From CAYOEJ01 sp964403015 (GTDB lineage Bacteria > Actinomycetota > Actinomycetes > Actinomycetales > Actinomycetaceae): a stretch of 11,937 bases of DNA. The translations under genes and the position numbers were made by a program. Shown here piece after piece: positions 7,130 through 11,937 of the stretch. The stretch lies in contig CAYOEJ010000046.1 in assembly GCA_964403015.1 (NCBI GenBank), positions 1 to 11,937 on the forward strand, written 5' to 3'. How positions within the stretch are numbered: the first letter of the stretch is position 1; the number at the start of each line of letters is the position of its first letter. The notes beneath the pieces were generated by a model. That model had not been told where the DNA came from. It saw only the letters and a program-made list of their open reading frames with translations, and ran no database searches.

Positions 7130-7166
7130 TAACTTACTGAAGGGTAACTTACTATTTGGTAGGTTA
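7130..7166 (+). promoter_or_regulatory. Half-site array in the bioY leader, possible operator
   Basis: TAACTTACT occurs twice as a direct repeat (7130-7138 and 7145-7153, 15-bp period), and GTAGGTTA (7159-7166) is an inverted copy of the second with one mismatch and a 6-nt spacer. The array sits 38-74 bp before the bioY start codon, where its promoter should be. It does not match the widely spaced BirA operator that I know, so the regulator is open. Confidence 0.4.
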
Positions 7167-7203
7167 AGTGTTCTAGCCCTCGTCGGCATTCTTTGGAGAT
7201 CTC

Positions 7204-7809
7204 ATGTCAGTAGCGACGTCCCCCGCAGTTCTCGCGGATATCATCCCATTCCACTCGCGTACAGCCTCCCGGGCGTCATATTTCGCCCGCCAAGCCCTGC
7301 TCGTCATGGTCGGAGTTGCCGTGGTGACGCTCGCAGCGCAGGTCCGCATTCCTCTTCAACCCGTGCCCATCACGCTACAAACGCTCGCGGTGGTTCTCGT
7401 CGCCGCGACGCTGGGCGCGCGCCGGGGTACTGCCGCGCTCGCGGTTTATCTGGCAGTGGGCGCTGCAGGTTTGCCGGTCTTTTCTGGCTGGCAAGGCGGC
7501 CTCCCGTTGGCCACGGCGGGCTTCATCGTCGGCTTTATCCCGGCCGCCTGGGTGGTGGGCAAGCTCGCCGAGCGCAGCTGGGATCGCAATTGGAAATCGG
7601 TTGCAGTCTTCGCCCTTGGCCTAGCTATTCCCTTCCTTCCGGGTCTTGCTTGGCTCGGCTGGGTGCTGGCTAGTGCGGGGTCGACGACGGCGGGTGCCGT
7701 TTTGTCCGCAGGCCTGATTCCCTTTATTCCGGGGGAGCTTATTAAGCTCGTTGCGGCTGCACTCATCATGCCGACCCTGTGGGCAACCGTTGGTCGAGCA
7801 GCTCGCTGA
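7204..7809 (+). CDS. bioY: BioY, biotin-binding S component of the ECF transporter
   Basis: A 201-aa integral membrane protein with about six hydrophobic segments that binds biotin and delivers it into the cell, alone or with an energising EcfT/EcfA module (not in this window). The family signature is plain: QVRIPLQPVPITLQTLAVVLVA followed by ATLGARRG (residues about 46-77), then LAVYLAVGAAGLPVFSG, the Gly-rich ATAGFIVGFIPAAW segment, and near the C-terminus AGLIPFIPGELIKLVAAALIM. The N-terminal 25 residues are hydrophilic and slightly longer than usual. GGAGA (7195-7199) lies 4 nt before the ATG. Upstream is a half-site array (7130-7166) that may be its operator; the HTH-DUF3887 gene diverges from it. 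bioN and bioM-type genes are absent here, so the energising module must be shared or encoded elsewhere. It converges on ung with the 65-bp tandem repeat between. Confidence 0.93.
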   Translation: MSVATSPAVLADIIPFHSRTASRASYFARQALLVMVGVAVVTLAAQVRIPLQPVPITLQTLAVVLVAATLGARRGTAALAVYLAVGAAGLPVFSGWQGGLPLATAGFIVGFIPAAWVVGKLAERSWDRNWKSVAVFALGLAIPFLPGLAWLGWVLASAGSTTAGAVLSAGLIPFIPGELIKLVAAALIMPTLWATVGRAAR

Positions 7810-7812
7810 GGA

Positions 7813-7942
7813 GCTGACTCCGCCACGTTTGGTGGTTAGCGACCAGCCAACCGGCGTCGTCTCCAGCTGCTCCAGCCGCTGACTCCGCCACGTTAGGTGG
7901 TTAGCGACCAATCAACCGGCGTCGTTCCCTGTTCCTCCAACA
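7813..7942. repeat. 65-bp tandem duplication of the ung 3' end
   Basis: Copy A (7813-7877) and copy B (7878-7942) abut. The first 48 bases of each agree at 45 positions, after which they diverge. Copy B contains the last codons and TAA stop of ung; copy A repeats the codons for TPVxWSLTT but has AAA where ung has TAA. Copy A lies outside any gene, between the ends of convergent bioY and ung, and 65 is not a multiple of 3. Each copy has a small CCAC/GTGG hairpin. Confidence 0.85.
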
Positions 7943-8567
7943 GCTGGTTCGCGCGCGAAAAGGGCTTCGAACCGAAGAAGCCGCGCGAAGCGGAAAGCGG
8001 AGATGGGTGCGGTGACATGACGATCGGTGTCGTTCCAAGCAGCGGTTTGAGTTCCTGCGCGGGGCGACCCCAGAGGATAGCGACGAGAGGCTTATTGCGG
8101 GCGACGAGCGTGCGAATCGCGTGGTCCGTAACCTTTTCCCAGCCTTTGCCGCGGTGTGATGCGGCATTCCCGCGATGGACAGTCAAGACCCTGTTGAGCA
8201 ACATGACTCCCTGATCGCACCACGGCGTGAGGTCGCCGTTGGAGGGTATGTCTACTCCGAGATCGTCGTGCAGCTCGCGGTAAATATTGGTGAGCGACCG
8301 CGGAATCGGGCGGACGTCCGGATCGACGGAGAACGAGAGCCCTACCGGGTGACCCTTCGTGGGGTAGGGATCTTGGCCAACGATGAGCACCTTGACTTCG
8401 TTCAGGGGGTAGGTGAATGCCCGCAAAATGTTTTTGCCTGCGGGGAGGTACTCGCGGCCAGCCTTCAACTCTGCGCGCAGAAAATCGCCCATCTCGCGGA
8501 TGACCGGTTCAACTGGCGAGAGCGCCTCGGCCCACTGCTCGTCGATGATGGCGCTAAGTGGTTGCAT
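7893..8567 (-). CDS. ung: Uracil-DNA glycosylase, family 1
   Basis: A 224-aa base-excision repair enzyme that removes uracil from DNA, a normal length for the family. Motif 1 GQDPYPTKGHPVGLSFSV contains the water-activating D66; motif LLNRVLTVHRG and SHRGKGWE follow; the DNA-minor-groove loop HPSPLSASRGFFGSKPFSRAN contains H187. The end PVDWSLTT is a typical short Ung C-terminus, so the stop at 7895-7893 is the natural one and the copy beyond it is the duplicate. The ATG at 8567 has no Shine-Dalgarno; instead TAAACT ends 6 nt before it, the arrangement of a leaderless mRNA. It is divergent from the DUF3263 gene, with which it shares a promoter region of about 60 bp. Confidence 0.97.
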   Translation of the reverse strand: MQPLSAIIDEQWAEALSPVEPVIREMGDFLRAELKAGREYLPAGKNILRAFTYPLNEVKVLIVGQDPYPTKGHPVGLSFSVDPDVRPIPRSLTNIYRELHDDLGVDIPSNGDLTPWCDQGVMLLNRVLTVHRGNAASHRGKGWEKVTDHAIRTLVARNKPLVAILWGRPAQELKPLLGTTPIVMSPHPSPLSASRGFFGSKPFSRANQLLEEQGTTPVDWSLTT

Positions 8568-8573
8568 GCGGCT

Positions 8574-8579
8574 AGTTTA
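8574..8579 (-). promoter_or_regulatory. -10 element placed for a leaderless ung mRNA
   Basis: On the minus strand TAAACT (8579-8574) is followed by AGCCGC and then the ung ATG (8567). The 6-nt spacing puts the expected transcription start at the start codon, and there is no purine-rich site in between. No clear -35. Confidence 0.5.
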
Positions 8580-8614
8580 CGATGTGGTTCGGGAAGAGTG
8601 TCGGTGGTGGGCGA

Positions 8615-8620
8615 TAGGCT
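8615..8620 (+). promoter_or_regulatory. -10 element TAGGCT of the DUF3263 gene
   Basis: TAGGCT is followed by 6 nt and GTG 8627. The same hexamer and spacing precede the GTG of the LytR_C gene (9060-9074). It sets the transcript start near 8627, either as a leaderless message beginning at that GTG or as a 72-nt leader to ATG 8699. Confidence 0.45.
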
Positions 8621-8698
8621 GGTCGCGTGGGAGGCGGTACGGCGTGCGGTCACGCGCGGATTGCGGACGGGCGAATGGAAGATGTGAGGGGTGAGGAA

Positions 8699-8977
8699 AT
8701 GAACGGCGAAGAGTCGTCAGGTGATTCCAGCGAACCTACTGCACTCAGCGAGTTAGAGCGAAAAATTCTCGAGGTTGAATCGACGTGGTGGCGAATTGCC
8801 CCCACGCGCGAGCGAGCGATTGCAGCGTCTCTTAATATGACTCCTACGCGGTACTACCTTCTTCTCTCGCAGCTGCTGAGTGACGAGCGTGCTTGGCGGC
8901 ACGATCCGCAGTTGATCGATCGTCTGCGAAGGTTGCGTGACGGTCGACTCGATGAGCGCCAAGACGGCGGCGCGTAG
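8699..8977 (+). CDS. DUF3263 family protein
   Basis: A 92-aa actinobacterial protein of unknown function. The family core is clear: LSELERKILEVESTWWRIAPTRERAI, then NMTPTRYYLLLSQLL, then DPQLIDRLRRLRDGR. The middle part looks like a helix-turn-helix (ERAIAASLNMTPTRYYLLLS), so a DNA-binding role is possible but unproven. The first 14 residues are Glu/Ser/Gly-rich. ATG 8699 has AGGGG at 8687-8691 (7 nt spacing). The frame stays open to GTG 8627, which sits 6 nt after a TAGGCT -10 and would give 116 aa if the message is leaderless; that extension (GGGTACGHARIADGR) looks non-conserved. As in mycobacteria, where DUF3263 and LytR_C genes are neighbours not far from groEL2, it is followed by a LytR_C gene. 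Confidence 0.85.
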   Translation: MNGEESSGDSSEPTALSELERKILEVESTWWRIAPTRERAIAASLNMTPTRYYLLLSQLLSDERAWRHDPQLIDRLRRLRDGRLDERQDGGA

Positions 8978-8984
8978 AGCGGTT

Positions 8985-9018
8985 CCTATCAAGTTGGTCT
9001 CCGGGACACCGAGATAGG
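8985..9018 (+). terminator. Imperfect hairpin after the DUF3263 gene, possible terminator
   Basis: CCTATC (8985-8990) pairs with GATAGG (9013-9018), and GGT/ACC pairs inside. It starts 8 nt after the DUF3263 stop and lies upstream of the -10 of the next gene. No T-tract; the inner part is imperfect. Confidence 0.3.
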
Positions 9019-9059
9019 CGCGTGCCAATGAGATTGCCCGAATTCCTCGCTGAACGTTG

Positions 9060-9065
9060 TAGGCT
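9060..9065 (+). promoter_or_regulatory. -10 element placed for a leaderless LytR_C mRNA
   Basis: TAGGCT, then TTAGCC, then GTG 9072. There is no Shine-Dalgarno, so a message starting at the GTG is likely. It is the same -10 and spacing as in front of the DUF3263 gene. No good -35 at 16-18 nt; TTGCCC at 9034-9039 is 20 nt away. Confidence 0.5.
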
Positions 9066-9071
9066 TTAGCC

Positions 9072-9716
9072 GTGGTGAACAAATATCCTGAAGATGAGTT
9101 TGATCGACTTGCCGCCGAGCGCACAACACGTGGAGCGCATCGGCGCACACGAAACGTGCGGCCATGGCTTCTTGGCCTGATTGCAGTGCTGATTCTTGCG
9201 CCGCTCATCGGACTTGGAATTGGCTCGCTTATGAGCGGACGCGACACCGATCCGCAGGCGGGTGAAACCACAGCCACCCAAACATCCGACTCTGGTCAGC
9301 CAGCAAGTGACGGCGACGCCGATGCCACCGGTGAGGGCGCAGATGGCGAAGCTGCAGATGGCGATGGCACCACGGGTGAGGCTGACGGCGATGCTGTAGA
9401 AGGTGAAGAAACCGAAGATGGTGACGCTGGCGCTAATGCCGAGCCGAACCTCGACGCCTCCATTCTGGTTCTCAACGGACGGGGAACCGTTGGTTTTGCC
9501 GGTGAAAACCGCGATTTGCTTGCAGCTGTGGGCTTCACCAATCTTGCGGTTGCTGACTATGCGGGCGGAGCAGAGCCTGCCGAGTCCACGGTCTTCTACG
9601 CGAGTCCCGAACTGGAAGCCACCGCGAACGCCGTTGCGGAGGAACTCGGAGCCACCGGCGTCGTCGAATCGGCGGCTGCAACGGAAGGGTACGACGTCAT
9701 CGTCGTAGCTCGGTAG
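9072..9716 (+). CDS. Membrane-anchored LytR_C domain protein with long acidic linker
   Basis: A 214-aa protein. Residues 1-30 are cytoplasmic and charged, about 32-54 form a single membrane span (WLLGLIAVLILAPLIGLGIG), 57-126 are a low-complexity Asp/Glu/Gly/Ala/Thr linker, and 127-214 form a LytR_C domain (ASILVLNGRGTVGFAGENRDLLAAVGF..., then ESTVFYASPELEATANAVAEELG... and DVIVVAR). This domain is found at the C-terminus of LytR-CpsA-Psr cell-wall ligases and alone in small actinobacterial proteins like this one; its role, perhaps cell-wall binding, is unsettled. Here it should lie outside the membrane. GTG 9072 is chosen because TAGGCT ends 6 nt upstream; GTG 9075 is the other option. The next gene is groEL, with the 288-nt control region between. 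Confidence 0.87.
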   Translation: MVNKYPEDEFDRLAAERTTRGAHRRTRNVRPWLLGLIAVLILAPLIGLGIGSLMSGRDTDPQAGETTATQTSDSGQPASDGDADATGEGADGEAADGDGTTGEADGDAVEGEETEDGDAGANAEPNLDASILVLNGRGTVGFAGENRDLLAAVGFTNLAVADYAGGAEPAESTVFYASPELEATANAVAEELGATGVVESAAATEGYDVIVVAR

Positions 9717-9738
9717 ACGGAGCTGACGTCTCGTTACC

Positions 9739-9752
9739 CGAGCTGAAGCTCG
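9739..9752 (+). terminator. Small hairpin after the LytR_C gene, weak terminator candidate
   Basis: CGAGC-TGAA-GCTCG begins 23 nt after the stop. A competing partner AGCTCGG at 9707-9713, spanning the stop codon, can pair with CCGAGCT at 9738-9744. No T-tract, so terminator activity is uncertain. Confidence 0.3.
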
Positions 9753-9831
9753 TTGGACCGCCATCAAAGTTGATAATAAGACGCTCAACTTTATCGCCGT
9801 TCGCGAACATTTCAACAGAGCCCGATACGGG

Positions 9832-9858
9832 TTTGCACTCGTGCCCCCAGAGTGCCAG
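9832..9858 (+). promoter_or_regulatory. CIRCE operator 1 (HrcA site), upstream copy
   Basis: TTTGCACTC-N9-GAGTGCCAG agrees with the CIRCE consensus TTAGCACTC-N9-GAGTGCTAA at 15 of 18 arm positions and has the exact 9-nt spacer. It overlaps a promoter-like pair, TTGCAC (9833-9838) and CAGAAT (9856-9861), 17 nt apart. Confidence 0.75.
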
Positions 9859-9866
9859 AATTCTTA

Positions 9867-9893
9867 TTGGCACTCTCGCAGCGAGAGTGATAA
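9867..9893 (+). promoter_or_regulatory. CIRCE operator 2 (HrcA site), groEL-proximal copy
   Basis: TTGGCACTC-N9-GAGTGATAA matches the CIRCE consensus at 16 of 18 arm positions with the exact 9-nt spacer. HrcA repressor binds this element and releases it on heat or misfolding stress. It lies 35 bp downstream of the first copy, measured start to start. Confidence 0.92.
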
Positions 9894-9894
9894 T
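9867..9894 (+). promoter_or_regulatory. groEL promoter embedded in CIRCE 2
   Basis: TTGGCA (9867-9872) as -35 and GATAAT (9889-9894) as -10, spaced by 16 nt, lie almost entirely inside the operator: -35 in the left arm, -10 in the right arm. HrcA binding would therefore block polymerase directly. The transcript would start near 9901 with a leader of about 100 nt. Confidence 0.65.
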
Positions 9895-10004
9895 CATACA
9901 GCCGATGAGGTGGGCCAAGCGGGCGGGACATGAACGTTCGCCGCACACCGTCCGTCGCGGGCATCGGTTGGAACAGCCACCCAACTGGGAGGAACTAGAA
10001 ACGC

Positions 10005-11627
10005 ATGGCAAAGATCATTGCTTTTGATGAAGAAGCCCGTCGCGGTATGGAGCGTGGCCTTGACCAGCTCGCAAACACCGTGAAGGTAACGCTTGGCCCC
10101 AAGGGCCGCAACGTCGTTCTTGACAAGAAGTGGGGCGCACCCACCATCACGAATGACGGCGTATCCATCGCCAAGGAAATCGAACTCGAAGATCCATACG
10201 AGTCCATCGGTGCAGAACTGGTGAAGGAAGTTGCCAAGAAGACTGACGACGTCGCTGGCGACGGCACCACTACCGCTACCGTTCTCGCTCAGGCGCTCGT
10301 CAAGGAAGGCCTGCGCAACGTTGCCGCTGGCGCGAACCCGATTGCTCTGCGCAAGGGTATCGACACCGCGGTATCACGCGTTGTTGAGCAGCTCCTGACC
10401 AACGCCAAGGAAATTGAGACCAAGCAGGAGATCGCAGCTACCGCTGCTATTTCGGCTGGCGATCCGGAGATTGGCGAGCTCATTGCCGAGGCTCTGGACA
10501 AGGTTGGCAAGGAAGGGGTTGTGACCGTTGAAGAGTCCAACACCTTCGGCACCGAGCTCGAGCTCACCGAAGGTATGTCCTTTGACAAGGGCTACCTCTC
10601 GCCATACTTCGTGACCGACGCGGACCGCCAAGAGGCAGTCCTTGAGGATGCCTACGTGCTCCTCGTCGAGTCGAAGATTTCCAACGTGAAGGACATGCTG
10701 CCGCTGCTTGAGAAGGTCATGCAGACCGGTAAGCCGCTGCTCATCATTGCTGAGGACATCGAGGGTGAAGCACTCGCAACGCTCGTCGTCAACAAGATCC
10801 GTGGCACCTTCAAGTCTGCAGCCGTCAAGGCTCCGGGCTTCGGCGATCGCCGTAAGGAAATGCTGCAGGACATGGCTGTACTCACCGGCGGTCAGGTCAT
10901 CTCCGAGACCGTTGGTCTCAAGCTTGAGAACGCTGATATCGACCTGCTCGGTCAGGCTCGCAAGGTTGTTCTCACCAAGGATGAGACCACGATCGTTGAG
11001 GGTGCCGGCGCTGCTGAGGACATCGAGTCCCGCGTCTCCACCATCAAGACCCAGATCGAAAACTCCACCTCCGATTACGATCGCGAGAAGCTCCAGGAGC
11101 GCCTCGCGAAGCTCGCTGGCGGCGTGGCCGTCATCAAGTCGGGCGCCGCAACCGAGGTTGAGCTCAAGGAGCGCAAGCACCGCATTGAGGACGCCGTCCG
11201 CAACGCAAAGGCTGCTATCGAAGAGGGCATCGTTGCCGGTGGTGGCGTGGCACTTATCCACGCAGCCGATCAGGCACTCGAGAACCTCGAGCTCACGGGC
11301 GACGAGCTGACCGGCGCGAACATCGTTCGCTACGCCGTGATGGCTCCGCTCAAGCAGATCGCAGAGAACGCTGGCCTCGAAGGCGGAGTTGTGGCTGAGA
11401 AGGTCCGCAACCTCCCCGTTGGCCACGGCCTCAACGCTGCGACCGGCGAGTACGAGGATCTCCTCGCAGCTGGCGTCAACGATCCGGTCAAGGTGACCCG
11501 TTCCGCACTGCAGAACGCTGCCTCCATCGCTGGTCTCTTCCTGACCACCGAGGCTGTTGTTGCTGACAAGCCGGAGCCGAACAAGCCTGCAACCCCGGGT
11601 GCTGACGAGATGGGCGGCATGTACTAA
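10005..11627 (+). CDS. groEL: Chaperonin GroEL (60 kDa), groES-less locus
   Basis: A 540-aa chaperonin subunit; rings of it enclose and refold proteins in the cytosol with ATP. The N-terminus MAKIIAFDEEARRGMERG and TLGPKGRNVVL are standard. The ATP-binding GDGTTTAT is at 85-92, and the hydrolytic aspartate, equal to E. coli D398, is D396 in HRIEDAVRNAKAA, followed by EEGIVAGGGVAL. The polypeptide ends in DEMGGMY, with a very short GGM tail. No groES precedes it, so it resembles the second, stand-alone groEL of actinobacteria (groEL2), the usual housekeeping copy; GroES should be encoded elsewhere. The start is fixed by conservation. GGGAGGA (9987-9993) lies 11 nt upstream, a long spacing, and a GTTGG/CCAAC hairpin (9967-9985) stands just before it. 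Control is by two CIRCE operators, hence HrcA. A strong terminator lies about 140 nt downstream. Confidence 0.98.
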   Translation: MAKIIAFDEEARRGMERGLDQLANTVKVTLGPKGRNVVLDKKWGAPTITNDGVSIAKEIELEDPYESIGAELVKEVAKKTDDVAGDGTTTATVLAQALVKEGLRNVAAGANPIALRKGIDTAVSRVVEQLLTNAKEIETKQEIAATAAISAGDPEIGELIAEALDKVGKEGVVTVEESNTFGTELELTEGMSFDKGYLSPYFVTDADRQEAVLEDAYVLLVESKISNVKDMLPLLEKVMQTGKPLLIIAEDIEGEALATLVVNKIRGTFKSAAVKAPGFGDRRKEMLQDMAVLTGGQVISETVGLKLENADIDLLGQARKVVLTKDETTIVEGAGAAEDIESRVSTIKTQIENSTSDYDREKLQERLAKLAGGVAVIKSGAATEVELKERKHRIEDAVRNAKAAIEEGIVAGGGVALIHAADQALENLELTGDELTGANIVRYAVMAPLKQIAENAGLEGGVVAEKVRNLPVGHGLNAATGEYEDLLAAGVNDPVKVTRSALQNAASIAGLFLTTEAVVADKPEPNKPATPGADEMGGMY

Positions 11628-11937
11628 ATCTGATACAGCCCGCTGGCCGCGTGCTAGCTGGCGATCGCCCGGTGGCTGATTGCTAACAGGCATTTTCGCC
11701 CGCTAACCGCGTCCTGGTAGGGGATCAGATAGTGCATCGCACACCGATTTAACTGCACATCGTGCAAGAAAAGGGTGCCGTACGGATTTTCCGTACGGCA
11801 CCCTTTGTGTATGCATGAGATTTCCCTGTGGTTCGGTGCTTTTTGTCCCATTCGAAGGGCAGCTGGATCCGCTTTGGCCCGACTGAGTTACATAACTGCG
11901 CTGATCCTGCAATATTTTGGCCGAAAGGGGGCTTTTT
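11628..11937. other. Gene-free 310-nt region downstream of groEL
   Basis: I see no credible gene here. It holds an imperfect direct repeat (11638-11668 and 11698-11728, 22 of 31 positions equal, 60 bp apart; shared GCCCGCT, CCGCGT and GATC), a 16-bp stem terminator (11770-11806), and a 131-nt tail up to the edge. The tail has an AGTTA-CA-TAACT palindrome (11886-11897), an AT-rich AATATTTT (11911-11918) and a closing T5 run. The tail may be the promoter region of a gene beyond the window. Confidence 0.6.
11770..11806. terminator. Strong 16-bp hairpin terminator of groEL
   Basis: AAAGGGTGCCGTACGG (11770-11785) pairs perfectly with 11791-11806 around the loop ATTTT. The stem ends in CCCTTT, followed by GTGT rather than a longer T run; on the other strand the same symmetry gives CCCTTTTCTTG, so it could act in both directions. 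It is the only strong terminator after groEL and stands 142 nt past its stop. Confidence 0.85.

Noticed and set aside
9691..9706. Perfect ACGACG/CGTCGT hairpin as a terminator
   Set aside because: It lies within the conserved end of the LytR_C domain (YDVIVV) and is explained by the codons.
9066..9815. Open frame on the minus strand across the LytR_C gene and into the groEL control region
   Set aside because: No recognisable domain; the plus-strand LytR_C match and membrane span explain the region.
11660..11669. GGCGATCGCC palindrome as a regulatory or repeat element
   Set aside because: Single occurrence, self-complementary by short chance; no second copy noticed in the window.
10374..11693. 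Long open frame antisense to groEL (about 439 codons)
   Set aside because: Codon-biased GC-rich genes often leave a long open antisense frame; the translation has no family features, and the groEL match is certain.
11911..11937. Terminator or promoter at the right edge (AATATTTT, GGCC...GGCT, T5)
   Set aside because: The stem is only about four base pairs, and the -35 candidates are poor; the sequence is cut by the edge and cannot be judged.

Overview
This window reads as chromosomal DNA of an actinobacterium. The evidence is a moderately GC-rich composition, short actinobacterial families (a DUF3263 protein followed by a LytR_C protein, then groEL), a DsbA-like protein anchored behind a Lys/Arg/Glu-rich cytoplasmic helix, and a GroEL of the groES-less type that is typical of the phylum. 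Several genes also seem to start with a TAnnnT -10 hexamer only 6-7 nt before the start codon and with no Shine-Dalgarno, the usual look of actinobacterial leaderless transcripts. I lean to Actinomycetaceae-like order-level relatives but cannot prove it from sequence alone. No mobile element, phage gene or CRISPR array is visible; this is housekeeping and metabolic territory.

Left part (1-2045): the 3' part of a polytopic membrane protein whose reading frame runs off the left edge; a membrane-anchored DsbA-like thioredoxin-fold protein with a CGGC active site; a long hairpin; and tRNA-Thr(UGU). Next (2022-4117): a zinc alcohol dehydrogenase on the minus strand, whose last seven codons and stop are read from the antisense of the tRNA, and a divergent nucleoside hydrolase. 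Then (4221-6481): a tdh-kbl operon, translationally coupled through TGATG, that converts L-threonine to glycine and acetyl-CoA via 2-amino-3-ketobutyrate.

Middle (6478-8567): a minus-strand HTH + DUF3887 protein, overlapping kbl tail to tail by 4 nt and preceded by a cluster of TCAACC/GGTTGA half-sites that looks like an operator; it also has an internal in-frame ATG with an excellent Shine-Dalgarno exactly at the domain boundary. Divergent from it is bioY, the substrate-binding component of the biotin ECF transporter, with its own half-site array. bioY converges on ung (uracil-DNA glycosylase), and between them lies a 65-bp tandem duplication of the ung 3' end.

Right part (8615-11937): DUF3263 protein, LytR_C protein with a very acidic linker, then groEL. 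The groEL leader carries two tandem CIRCE operators (HrcA sites), each overlapping a promoter-like sequence, and the half-sites can also pair across the two elements. A perfect 16-bp stem terminator follows groEL. The most interesting signals here are regulatory: the double CIRCE, the operator array and internal start of the HTH-DUF3887 gene, the ung-end duplication, and the CDS-on-tRNA overlap. I did not find a clearly new multi-gene system.
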